Below, one piece after another: positions 55,158 through 64,000 of a stretch of DNA of 64,000 bases. Source of the DNA: Halichondria panicea. Lineage: Eukaryota > Porifera > Demospongiae > Suberitida > Halichondriidae. Under the pieces are notes generated by a model. That model was not told the DNA's origin and ran no database searches. It saw only the letters and a list, made by a program, of their open reading frames with translations. Position numbers and translations under genes: made by a program. Location: the NCBI RefSeq assembly GCF_963675165.1, contig NC_087388.1:4283047-4347046 (forward strand). Reading direction: 5' to 3'. How positions within the stretch are numbered: position 1 is the first letter of the stretch; the number at the start of each line of letters is the position of its first letter.

Positions 55158-56090
55158 ATGGCTTCTAAAGAACTGATCCTCGGCCTCAGAGAGTATGAAC
55201 TCAAAGACATTGTGAGTAGTGGCAAAGTATTGGGAATTGGCACCTACTGCTGTGTTTCTGAGGTACTGCTAGGAGAGACTGTTTGTGTGGCTAAAACCAT
55301 GCACCCTGAGCTAGTGGACTTCAATGTGGGAGTTGATGCTTTCATAGAAGAGTGCAGAATCATTAGTAAGCTTCAGCATCCAAATATTGTTACGTTTATT
55401 GGCTTGCATTGGCCTGCTAAAACTGGTGACGATGATAAAGTGGAGACTCCATGGATAATTTTGGAATACCTGTCAACAGACTTGAGCCATTTCTTAAACA
55501 GAGCTGTTATCAAGCCTACTTCTGTGAAAGTCTCAATTTTGCTAGATGTAAGCAAAGGTCTGCTGTATCTGCATAACTATCCTGGCCATTTTTGTGAGTA
55601 TATAGTTCACTGTGATCTCTCCTCTTTCAATGTATTGCTAAACGATTCTTTGACAGCAAAGATTTGTGATTTTGGTAAATCGTTGGTGGTCACCTCAACT
55701 AAAACTGAACAGGTTGTAGATTGTGGTGCTTATTTTTTTATGCCACCTGAAGCTAATGTTTTTGGAAGCAGCGTGTTGTGTAGTCCAACGCTTGATGTGT
55801 TTTCATATGGTGTGATAATACTTCACACCATCACTGAGACGCTTCCAGGTAGTCTGGCATTGCATACATTCCAAGACAGTAATGGAAAGACTCAAACAAA
55901 TACGTCTATCGAGCAGAGAGCAAAGTATTATGGAATGGTTGATCAATCTTTGGATCCTTCCATTAGGTTATTGAATGACCTCTCCAAACATTGCTTGAAT
56001 GATGACCCTAAGCAACGACCTACTACAAATGAGCTAGTTTGTGTGTTGGAAAAGCTAAAAGATTCTTTGGAAATGGACGAACTTAATTGA
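55158..56090 (+). CDS. K1: TKL-like protein kinase, single exon
   Basis: 310 aa, intronless, almost only a kinase domain. Visible motifs: Gly-rich loop GIGTYCCV (26-33), Lys46 in CVAKT, the alpha-C Glu (64 or 65), HCDLSSFNVLL with catalytic Asp153 and Asn158, DFG (171-173), MPPE in place of APE (195-198), and DVFSYGV in helix F. HCD instead of HRD removes the usual Arg, but the catalytic set is otherwise complete, so activity is likely. The style fits the TKL group; specificity cannot be assigned. It is cytosolic with no TM segment. It starts 158 bp after the T6 stop on the same strand. Kinase K2 at 62.7 kb is a diverged paralogue. Confidence 0.85.
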   Translation: MASKELILGLREYELKDIVSSGKVLGIGTYCCVSEVLLGETVCVAKTMHPELVDFNVGVDAFIEECRIISKLQHPNIVTFIGLHWPAKTGDDDKVETPWIILEYLSTDLSHFLNRAVIKPTSVKVSILLDVSKGLLYLHNYPGHFCEYIVHCDLSSFNVLLNDSLTAKICDFGKSLVVTSTKTEQVVDCGAYFFMPPEANVFGSSVLCSPTLDVFSYGVIILHTITETLPGSLALHTFQDSNGKTQTNTSIEQRAKYYGMVDQSLDPSIRLLNDLSKHCLNDDPKQRPTTNELVCVLEKLKDSLEMDELN

Positions 56091-56254
56091 TGACAGGTCC
56101 TTCTATGTTATATCATGCATATAATTTGTGGCTATAAATGCATATTTGAGTCTCTATCTGTTTTAGGTAAAGGTCCTTAACTCAACAAAACTTAATAATG
56201 CAAATCGCTGACGTGCGCAAATATTTATTTAAACGCACAGCTTGAAAAAGTGAA

Positions 56255-59200
56255 ATGGAAATCGACAAAAGAAAACTTATAGAGGCTATAGAAGGGATCC
56301 CATGTCTTTGGGCGTTGAAAGACAAAGATTACAAGGATGCAAAAGCAAGAGAAGAGGCCTGGAAAGAAGTGGCTTCCCAGGTAAAATTGCTTTTTATTTG
56401 AATACGAATGACTCGGTAATGGTAGTTAAATAAAAAAATTAAAATTAAGCTTGCAGCAACTTCACTCCACCAGAGATTATAGTCTCTAACTCCACATTTC
56501 AGATGGGTAATGCAGAAGCAGTTGAAAGGTTTATAACAAAATGGAAAAGTCTGCGAGACAGATTTGTTCGTGAGATCAAGAGGCTAAGGCTGGAGCAAGC
56601 AAAAGACCCAAACACCACCTACCAATCACAGTGGTTGCTCTTCGATAACATGCTCTTTTTGCAACATTGCATCAGACACAGAGAGTAAGTGAGGGGTGGC
56701 TTTAATAGTTGCATCTCAAAAAAAATTAATAGTGCGAAATAGTGCGAGTATGTCTGGGCGAAATATTCCGGAATTTTTGTTTTGAGAATAGGCAAGTCGT
56801 TTTCACAATTAAGAAATGAGTCCACATTTTTGTGCTATAATAATTATGTCGATTTGTGTAGAGTTGCTGTATGTATCAAGTTACTGTATGCATCTGAAGT
56901 AGTAGGTACCATTTAGAGACCTGAGAACAATTCTTTGCCCAGGCCTGATGTTACTGTGTAAAATTGCACACTCTGTGTCATGGTAAAATAATGTTTATGT
57001 CTAAAAATAGTCTGGTGGACTACTGCTGCAGGTCCATCTCACTCTAATTATATCGTTGCGGTGTGCACAAAATTAATATTAACCCGTTATACTGATTGAC
57101 ACTCTAAAGCATCATGAACTGCGACCATCACAAATACCACAGAGAGCACACAAAGTTGCTAAATCAAAGTATATTGTAAAAAGTTTTCGCCTGTGTTTGA
57201 GAGTGCTACCCTTATAAAATGTGTGATTTTGAAGTAGAGGGGGGAAATAAAGCATGCTTTTAAAAGAACTAAAAAACCGTCAACTGTTATTTCTAGGTAT
57301 GGACACTCAGTCATACAACTAGCACCTGAATGCAACTTTTAGGGAGGGAAATTGAAGCCAGAGGGGGATATCCCCCTTTTTTCCCCTGCCCCCTTATTTG
57401 GGGTTCGAGTGAGCTGTGCCCCACGCCTGTTTTCAGCATTTTAAGGTTTGAGTATCTCGAGACGTTATTTGCGGGGAGCCGACGACAAGGGTGTACGCTA
57501 CAGTTTGGTACCAACCTCATCATGTATTGATTATACTGTACTTCTTCTAAAAGAGGCGCCGTTTTTACGATATCAGCTAGGGCTATAATTAGAGACAGAT
57601 TTGGTTCAAACAGGCGCATAATTTGAAGGGCACCTTATAAATAGAGGTTATTTGAGCAAGTGGTATCCTCGATTTCAAGCAGCCCTATGGAACTCGAGGT
57701 TCAGGTATGTAAAATGATCCTGAAGTGTATCCTTGGCCTTCCAACTGGCCTTTTTGTGGCAACTACAGGTGGAGGATAATGCTTCTTAAGTGGAGGAGGT
57801 GTCTCACACATCCTCAAGCTTCCTGAAAAAAAGAAGTGATACTGGCCTCCATTTAGCAAGGCGCCACCAAAAAATAATCTCTGTAGCCACGTGGAGCTCT
57901 ATATGGAGACCTCATTGAGTCAAATTACTTTTCAGTCTAGGTGGCGCATAATTAGAAGGGTGCCTAGTTTTAGAAGAAGTACGGTAGTGTCGTCCTACAG
58001 TTCCATGAGCTTTTGAGGCCGAAAACATCAAGCACATTCCTACCATTATTTGCAAACGGGGTTTCACTACGGTATTTGGTGTGGCTGGATTGGGTTACAA
58101 ATGGGGGAAGGGGGGAAAGGGCCAAAATCGATGAAAGCTTGGTGCAGAAATCTGCACGTGATTGGGTAGCCTCGAGACCAGCCGTTCGTTATCTGAAAGA
58201 ACGCCTGGTCAAGTTCCAATGTAGCACTCGTCCAGCGGTCCAGGAATTTCTTGGACCGGTAATTGCCCGCAAAGGTCCGCCCAAGGTGTATTACCCATGA
58301 ATATCATTATGATGCTATAAAACGCTGACTCAGCTAGAACCAGTGCTACATTGGAACTTGACCAGGCGTTCTTTCAGATAACGAACGGCTGGTCTCGAGG
58401 CTAGTGATTGGGTGAAGTTGCCATTTTAGCATGACATTTTTGTGTGAATCAGCAGCAAGACAAATTAATAAATGTGATACTTACAGTATGCATCATGTAT
58501 TACATGTATAGATGTCGGCAGCGCACAGTGTAGTATTACACATGCAGCCCTAGATCCTTCATGTAGTCCTTGTTAAAAAGTGGGTGTGTCAGCTGTGGTG
58601 TTGTCACGGAATAAGACCGCGTCTCTTTTCCGAGACAACACAATTGATTTTTTAACAAGCCAAGAAAGCTCTTACTGCGTTCGCGAAATGTCTACTAGTC
58701 TACATCGCATTCTTAACGACCCAGGCTGTATAGACATTGATATTGAGGCAGCCTTGCTGACCAATCAAGAATCTAATACCGGTAGCCTATCAGAGAATGG
58801 AACAGTTACACTAGAGAATGGAAAGCCGCAGAATGAAACACCCCAGAATGAAACACCACCGCTGAGTGATGATACCCCCAGCACAAAGAGACGTCGCTAC
58901 ACTACCAGTTACTCTGATGTGTTTAGAGCTGAAGTCGCAAAATATGCTCTGGAGCATGGAAACTCAGCTGCTATTCGACACTTCAAGAATCGACTGGACC
59001 TACCAGAGAGCACTGTGAGGTCATTCAAGAAGAAGTACCTGACTGTTATGGAGGAGCAACGTCAAACTGGGGAAGTTGGGACCATTGTTTCTGTGCCTGC
59101 AAAGACAAAGGGACGAAAACCGGGCACCCCGAATAGAAAGCCGAAGATACCCAAGTCTATTTTGCCATGGTTAGCAATGCAAGTGTGTTTATTAGTCATA

Positions 59201-62033
59201 TAACGTTTGAATATGCTTGCGAGAGGTGCTATATGTACGTACATATGTATAAATACGGGCAAAATGTCCGATTGGCGCTTTATTCAGATGTTTAGTACAT
59301 CATCCTTCAGTGTAGGTCTGCCCGTAAGCTTACAGACTATGCTAACTTTTAAACTCAACATGACAATTGAACACTCGGGTAAAGGTCCTCTGAAGTAAAA
59401 GCTTAATGTTAAACAATAACCACAATTATGTCATGTGTTTTTTTGATAGCTTCTAATATTAGCACATTAGCTAGAAAAGTTTTAGGCTCAGGTGCTTTAG
59501 TAAATAATTTAGGCTCAGGTGCTTTATATAATCATGGCCACTGAAGTTTTGGAGGGTTTTTTACCTACCAGAAGGAAAAACTACACTAGGGAAGAGAAGA
59601 TGCTGGTCATATCTTGGCATCATGAAAATGGCAGAAAAATTTATCAGACTGCGAAACACTTTTTGATAAATACCAAGTCAATCATTAGATGGCTCAAAAA
59701 TGAAGCTAAGATCCGAAGTAGCAAGGAGGGCAGTATGCGGGTTACGTTCACAAAGGCTAACGGCACTAGGTCTAGCCCTCGGAAAAAGACACCACAGAAT
59801 TCCGACATCAAATTGAGGGAGCAGGACAGTGTGGTGTTAGGGCGGTACTCTAACAGGTAGCTATGGCTATCGGCTTGATCGTGTAGATAGGGATATCAGA
59901 AGTCTTCACATTATGGTGTACCTACCTAAGAATTATAGCGTAAATTTGTCGAATTTACGATAATGTTACAAGTTTTCTCGTATGTATAATTATACACTTA
60001 ATTCACCTCTATTATAGGAGGACCACTATTAAACAGTGAGGTTTAGATATGTATTGCATAAGTATGTGTGCTTAATAACTATATAGTACATGTAGATCTA
60101 TAGCTACATGTATGTTTATTGCAGGTCCACCACTGGTCTAGAAGAGTCGATGAGAGTGCAACCATTCGATGCTGATAGGTCCTCTACTGTCAGCTTGACC
60201 GGGTAAGTGACTGTGGTGATAAGTTAATTTGAGCAATATCGAATCTTTCACCCTTGTGTATATGCAAGTAGTTTTAAGTGATGCTTTTTTGGCTTTCTTG
60301 GGATCAGCAAATTGCTTATTTGTTTGCTCAAAGTATTATAATATAATAATTATGTGTACAGTAGACTCTCGCTAATCCGGCTCTATGTACGGTCACCTCA
60401 ATATGCCGTCGTTTCCTGTGGCACAGATTGCTAGCTTAATCATTACTGCATAAATCTTGCCCTGTAGTACAGCCACATCGCTATTCCGTATATTGGTCAG
60501 TTCTGGCTGCCCTAATGTAATTTTATACGTTTATTACGGCAACTGCAAAGTGAGTTATTAGATTCGAAGCATGACCGTTATTTAGCTGTGGCTATTTTCT
60601 GAAATGCAGCCACCTCGCTATTCCGGCCAAACTGCGCTGTTCCAAGGGCAACCGGACTAACGAGACTCTTATACTGTACAGAATTTGTAATTTGTATTCC
60701 TGTAAGACAATTATGCGTATTAACTCCCTATATAATTATGACCCCCAAAATGTACGGCAATATCTATTCTCTCCCCCAGATTGCAAGTCGCAGAACCCCC
60801 TATGCTTGCCCCCTCGCTACTATCGTCCATAACCGACCCCCCGTCCCCCTCACACAGCCACTCCTCTGATGACAGCTCCAGCAGCTCCCCACCCACCAAG
60901 CGCAAGAGGAGGCCTGAAGCTAACAAAACCTCAGAAATACTGCTCAAGATTCTCTCGGAAGTTAGCAACAAGTAGGTTTTCAATCTTAATGTACAGTGAC
61001 AAAGTGGGTTTTTCAAACATTTTTATGCGGGTGGCTTTAGACCTTAGGATGCTTGGCCATAATGTAGCATTCGTGTACTGTATATACATGTACCAGGGAT
61101 CTGCCTAAAAGTGACTATTTTTCAGTCGATTGTTTTTAATTACAGCCTGACCGTGTACTATTTTGTCTAGAAGGGTTAACCGACCACATGCACCATGACC
61201 GGTGTGGGCAGATACCTGCACTTAAATCTTGCTAGCATTCAGTGTCCCCATAACTTTAGTCTAAGATTGTAATAATGGAATCGGTCATAGGGAGTCAAGA
61301 TTTTTTTGCTTGTTAATTATTGCTCTCTAGTCAAAATACAAATTACCGTATATGCTTGATCAGAGGCCGTGGCTACTAAAGGTTTCATTTTGCTGGCAGA
61401 GGAGGCTACAATTCGAGAGAGGCGTTTATTACCGTCCCATCCCAGCTATAGTTCCACAACAACCTTTAGTTTGTCATCAAAAGTTTTTTCACCTGCACTT
61501 TGCCACAAATGAAAAAGTCTTCAAAAGCACTAACAAGCTGCTACCTAACTAGCTGCTACTGTATAGATACCAGTATCAATATATGGCTGATACGTGCAGA
61601 GACATAGCATTAAAGTTCACTGAGGGTACTATTTGAGAGCGGCTTCTATGATGGGTTGTAAGGGAGGCTACTATTTGAATGTGGCCTCTGATCAAGCATA
61701 CATGTATTATAATTATACGGTATATCTATATCATGCAAGTTGCGTCGTTTTTTCTTTCCATTATAAAATTAAAATGTAGGTAGCTGTAGGTATGGAGCTA
61801 TTGCAAATGTAGTGTATAATTATTAGATCGATTTTTTGTATAAATCTACAAATGTAACTTCGTTTATACTGCCACCCCCTCCCCTCCCTAGGGAGAAGGA
61901 ATTGGACGAGGAGGCTTTGTTTGCACTACAAGTCGCTGCTAACTTGAGGAGACTCTCCAGTAGACAGAAGGCCACTGCAAAGATCAAGATACAGCAAGTT
62001 CTACTTGAGATAGAATTCCCTACAGAGACGTAG
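56255..62033 (+). CDS. MADF-BESS domain transcription factor
   Basis: Exons 56255-56380, 56503-56684, 60125-60202, 60780-60971 and 61892-62033 (239 aa). Residues about 6-100 are a MADF (Myb/SANT-like) DNA-binding domain: LIEAIEGIPCLWALKDKDYK, AWKEVASQMG, KWKSLRDRFVRE and WLLFDNMLFL. A Ser-rich linker with a basic KRKRRP stretch, a likely nuclear signal, precedes a C-terminal BESS motif (DEEALFALQVAANLRRLSS...IQQVLLEIE). MADF-BESS proteins bind DNA and self-associate through BESS (known). The intron of about 3.4 kb between exons 2 and 3 holds two helix-turn-helix ORFs and several MITEs. One of these ORFs can also splice in frame to exon 3, so two protein forms are possible. Confidence 0.8.
57533..57985. 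mobile_element. MITE in MADF-BESS intron
   Basis: TACTGTACTTCTTCTAAAAG at the left is inverted against TTTTAGAAGAAGTACGGTA at the right, with GGCGCC and GGCGCATAATTAGAAGGG phrases inside. Confidence 0.65.
58167..58403. mobile_element. MULE-like MITE with 9-bp target duplication
   Basis: Ends are TAGCCTCGAGACCAGCCG and its inverse, over about 55 bp. Perfect GTGATTGGG at 58158-58166 and 58404-58412. 237 bp, same family as 18919-19148. Confidence 0.85.
58688..59203 (+). CDS. Helix-turn-helix protein, probably transposase-derived
   Basis: 171 aa from the ATG at 58688; the frame is open further upstream to about 58580. An acidic N-terminal half with NET repeats is followed by a basic RRRYTTSYSDVFRAEVAKYA helix, an HGNSAAIRHFKNRL segment and STVRSFKKKYL. 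This is the layout of the helix-turn-helix found at the N terminus of pogo/Tigger and related transposases and in CENP-B-like proteins. A basic GRKPGTPNRKP tail resembles an AT-hook. No DDE catalytic domain is visible, so it is a truncated transposase or a domesticated DNA-binding protein. The C-terminal end may be spliced further. Confidence 0.5.
   Translation: MSTSLHRILNDPGCIDIDIEAALLTNQESNTGSLSENGTVTLENGKPQNETPQNETPPLSDDTPSTKRRRYTTSYSDVFRAEVAKYALEHGNSAAIRHFKNRLDLPESTVRSFKKKYLTVMEEQRQTGEVGTIVSVPAKTKGRKPGTPNRKPKIPKSILPWLAMQVCLLVI
59534..59856 (+). CDS. Helix-turn-helix exon, possible alternative first exon of the BESS gene
   Basis: The ATG at 59534 starts a frame that ends at a TAACAG|GTAGCT donor at 59856 in phase 2. 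The MADF exon at 56684 also ends in phase 2, so either can join exon 60125 in frame. The alternative product would be 244 aa: helix-turn-helix (KNYTREEKMLVISWHHENG, IYQTAKHFLI, TKSIIRWLKN) plus linker and BESS. If unspliced it stops at a TAG right after the donor. The domain resembles transposase-type DNA-binding regions. It may equally be an independent small gene. Confidence 0.45.
60358..60679. mobile_element. Tigger-like MITE in MADF-BESS intron
   Basis: TACAGTAGACTCTCGCTAAT at the left and the inverted TAACGAGACTCTTATACTGTA form at the right, with TA at the ends. Confidence 0.65.
61345..61725. mobile_element. MITE related to the 27.7 kb family, in last MADF-BESS intron
   Basis: ACCGTATATGCTTGATCAGA at the left is inverted against TCTGATCAAGCATACATG at the right, which is followed by TATACGGTAT. 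Several GAGGC phrases lie inside. Confidence 0.6.
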
Positions 62034-62305
62034 CTCATAATTATTGCAACTCACTTATAATAATTATAGCTATAAAATAAAGTGTAACCTCATATTTCAG
62101 CTCATAATTATTTGTCTCTTTGTTTATCATTACATTAATGTCAGTTGCTTGCTTGTCATATAACGTGTCTGGTGTCTGGAAATACATGTACATGTAGCAT
62201 AGCAACATGCACAGACTTATCGTATTGGTGAGAAATTAATTGTCATGTTAGCAAATATTTCAAGGATATAAGCAAGGATACACCCTTGATATGAGTATTT
62301 ATACT

Positions 62306-62373
62306 AAAAATGTTCTAACGGTCATTCCGCGATAGTTTATAAACTATCGCGGAATGACCGTTAGAACATTTTT
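62306..62373. repeat. Perfect 68-bp palindrome
   Basis: 34-base arms with no spacer, centred between 62339 and 62340 (TTTA|TAAA). The arm contains GTTCTAACGGTCATTCCGCG. The downstream flank resembles MITE sequence at about 9350, so it may be a foldback element. Confidence 0.9.
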
Positions 62374-62512
62374 GCGGAATAGCAGCCTTTCTGCAGCATG
62401 CATGTATGCATGCGATATAAAATTTGTGGGTATAATCATAGATGATACAGTATGGTATAATCATTGTTGCTGACTTTGCACTGCACTGTTCCTAGCCTCG
62501 ATCCCAGGCCGC

Positions 62513-62622
62513 ACTTCCTCGCTTAAAGGCCGATGAAGGAGGCTACACTGTTCCTTGATCAAGGGTCATCTACACATACAATAATTATGTCAATAAGTGC
62601 GGCCTGGGATCGAGGATAATCT
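62513..62622. mobile_element. Minimal MULE-like MITE upstream of K2
   Basis: AGCCTCGATCCCAGGCCGCA is inverted against AAGTGCGGCCTGGGATCGAG, with about 60 bp between. The tips match the RecQ-carrying elements. It ends about 40 bp before the K2 start codon. Confidence 0.7.
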
Positions 62623-62659
62623 CTGGTTTGCTCAGCGATCGTCAGAGACATGACAGGAG

Positions 62660-63705
62660 ATGGCGACTATTTCTAGGGAAACAGACTTGGATAAACTAGT
62701 AGTACAAGTGAAGAAGCTTAACCTAGACGCTCAGGGAAGTTCAGGAGCTTATGGAGTTGTCTACAGAGTGACTGTGGAGGGGAGAAAATGTATTGCCAAG
62801 AAGCTCCACAGCATCTTGCTCAAAGTTGGTGACTACTATCCAGTGGACCAGAGAGATTCCATTATTGAAAAGTTCCGCAATGAGTGTCGCATTCTGAGCG
62901 GCTTAGATCATCCAAACGTTATAGCGTTTGTTGGAGTCCACTACGGTCGAGACAAGAATGACATCAGTCTGATAATGGAGAGGCTTCAATGGGATGTGGC
63001 CGACTTTATCGAGAAGAATCCTGGCACAAGTCTCGTAACTAGAATTAACATCCTATACGATGTATCCAAGGGCCTTCAATATCTCCACTCGCTGACTCCT
63101 CCCCTCATACACCGTGACCTCACTGCTCCCAACATCTTGCTCACTGATGACCTCACTGCCAAGATTGGAGACCTGGGCGTATCCAGGTACGTTGATCCCA
63201 CTGCAATGTCACAAACCCTAACAAAGGCGCCTGGAAACGTATACTACATGTCCCCAGAAGCAAGAGACGAGAATCCGCAATACACTGTCAAGCTGGACAT
63301 TTTCTCCTTCGGTGCTCTCATTATCCACACATTCATTGGGAAAGTGCCAGATGTACATGATGTCCCATATGATCAAACTGCTGTACAGCTCAGTCAAGAG
63401 GGGAAAATCGAGTTGACAAGACGAAAAAAGGCTATTCAGCAGATGACCACAGACCACTGCATGTATCCTCTCATTGTCCGCTGTCTCCATGACAAACCCG
63501 CTTCACGTCCCACTACAGACGAATTATGTGGCTCTCTGGTTGATCTAATCCAAAAAAATGATGCTGTAAGTGAAATATAATTATATGAAGTTGATCAGTT
63601 ACGTCGATACACACTCGTCATGTACATATATAATTATAGGCTGTTCAAAAGACTGAGATTCAAGCCGCTCTTAAGCAACAGTTCAGAAAAGGGGATGTCT
63701 GGTAA
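62660..63705 (+). CDS. K2: TKL-like protein kinase
   Basis: Exons 62660-63565 and 63640-63705 (323 aa); if unspliced it stops after 306 aa. Kinase motifs: GSSGAYGVVY (26-35), Lys47 in CIAKK, Glu74 in FRNECRIL, HRDLTAPNIL with Asp153 and Asn158, DLG in place of DFG (171-173), SPE (198-200), DIFSFGA and RCLHDKPASRPT. The catalytic residues are present and DLG kinases can be active (known for some families), so this is likely an active Ser/Thr or dual-specificity kinase. Motif spacing equals K1, which indicates a shared origin. The second exon adds a polar Gln/Lys-rich tail. Confidence 0.85.
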
Positions 63706-63737
63706 TTAAACATGTCTTCAAATTGATCATGTATTAT

Positions 63738-64000
63738 AGTATGCATGGTTAAGAGTGCAATATGGGGCGAGTAACAAGCAATGGCAAGGCTACTAATTGC
63801 ACGAGGCGTCTAGCCGAGTGCTATTAACCTTGCCAGTGCTTGTTATGAGTGCTATTAATCCCTTATTGCACGAGTAGCCATACTATTGATTTCTAATTGT
63901 GTATGATGGAGTTCTCTGCAGTTTTTCTTAATATTTTCGGCCACGGCCATTATTCGAAAACAATACGTTGTCATTGACAGCGTGCAATTACTTGACAGGT
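63738..64000. mobile_element. MITE cut by the window end
   Basis: AGAGTGCAATATGGGGCGAG, AACAAGCAATGGCAAGG and GTCATTGACAGCGTGCAAT occur in the same order as in the element at about 40930-41281. Confidence 0.65.

Noticed and set aside
57311-57619. Open frames on both strands at 57.3-57.6 kb
   Set aside because: They overlap each other and extend into a MITE; no splice sites or domain support them.
1-64000. tRNA or rRNA genes
   Set aside because: I saw no B-box with a paired cloverleaf and no rRNA-like conserved core on either strand.

Overview
The window is eukaryotic, AT-rich, intron-rich genomic DNA. Genes have many small exons with GT-AG introns, no operons, and dense short TIR transposons (MITEs). 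The mix of Death-domain, DED-like and caspase-like modules, TKL-type kinases, MADF-BESS and HECT-like genes, together with the ubiquitous ATAATTAT motif, suggests an early-branching metazoan, most likely a demosponge (Amphimedon-like). This organism call is inference. Exon models were built by hand from splice sites and frame continuity; for every multi-exon model the summed exon lengths are divisible by three.

Region 1 (about 2.4-55 kb) is a cluster of six genes (called T1-T6 here) that share one architecture: a cytoplasmic N-terminal module, a transmembrane helix, a glycosylated ectodomain of about 240-260 residues, a second transmembrane helix and a short cytoplasmic tail. The membrane-ectodomain-membrane part is always one 3' exon of 310-333 codons entered in phase 1. 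The cytoplasmic parts differ. T1 (2.4-6.2 kb) has a tandem DED-like region. T2 (8.8-18.0 kb) has a Death domain plus the DED-like region. T3 (22.0-24.8 kb, minus) and T4 (42.3-45.8 kb, minus) have short linear-motif tails. T5 (25.6-38.7 kb) and T6 (50.1-55.0 kb) have a caspase/paracaspase-like domain followed by FN3-like modules (six in T5, two in T6). Interleaved are four small paralogous genes (S1-S4; 6.7, 18.4, 20.6 and 40.3 kb) with an identical three-exon plan (phases 0 and 2). The pairs S3>/<T3 and S4>/<T4 are duplicated convergent cassettes. A plausible reading is a family of cell-surface receptors that couple extracellular sensing to death-fold or caspase-like signalling, with small partner proteins. 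This is the candidate undescribed system of the window.

Region 2 (45.9-48.8 kb) is a 2.9 kb DNA element with long near-identical terminal inverted repeats and an apparent 6-bp target duplication. It carries a multi-exon HECT-like E3 ligase gene with an in-frame stop in its first exon, and it sits 49 bp upstream of the T4 start codon.

Region 3 (55-64 kb) has a single-exon TKL-like kinase (K1), a MADF-BESS transcription-factor gene with a possible alternative first module of helix-turn-helix type, a second helix-turn-helix ORF, and a second TKL-like kinase (K2).

Mobile DNA fills introns and spacers. It includes MULE-like elements with 9-bp target duplications (two carry a RecQ-helicase fragment), Tigger-like and other MITE families, a decayed LINE fragment and a possible solo LTR.
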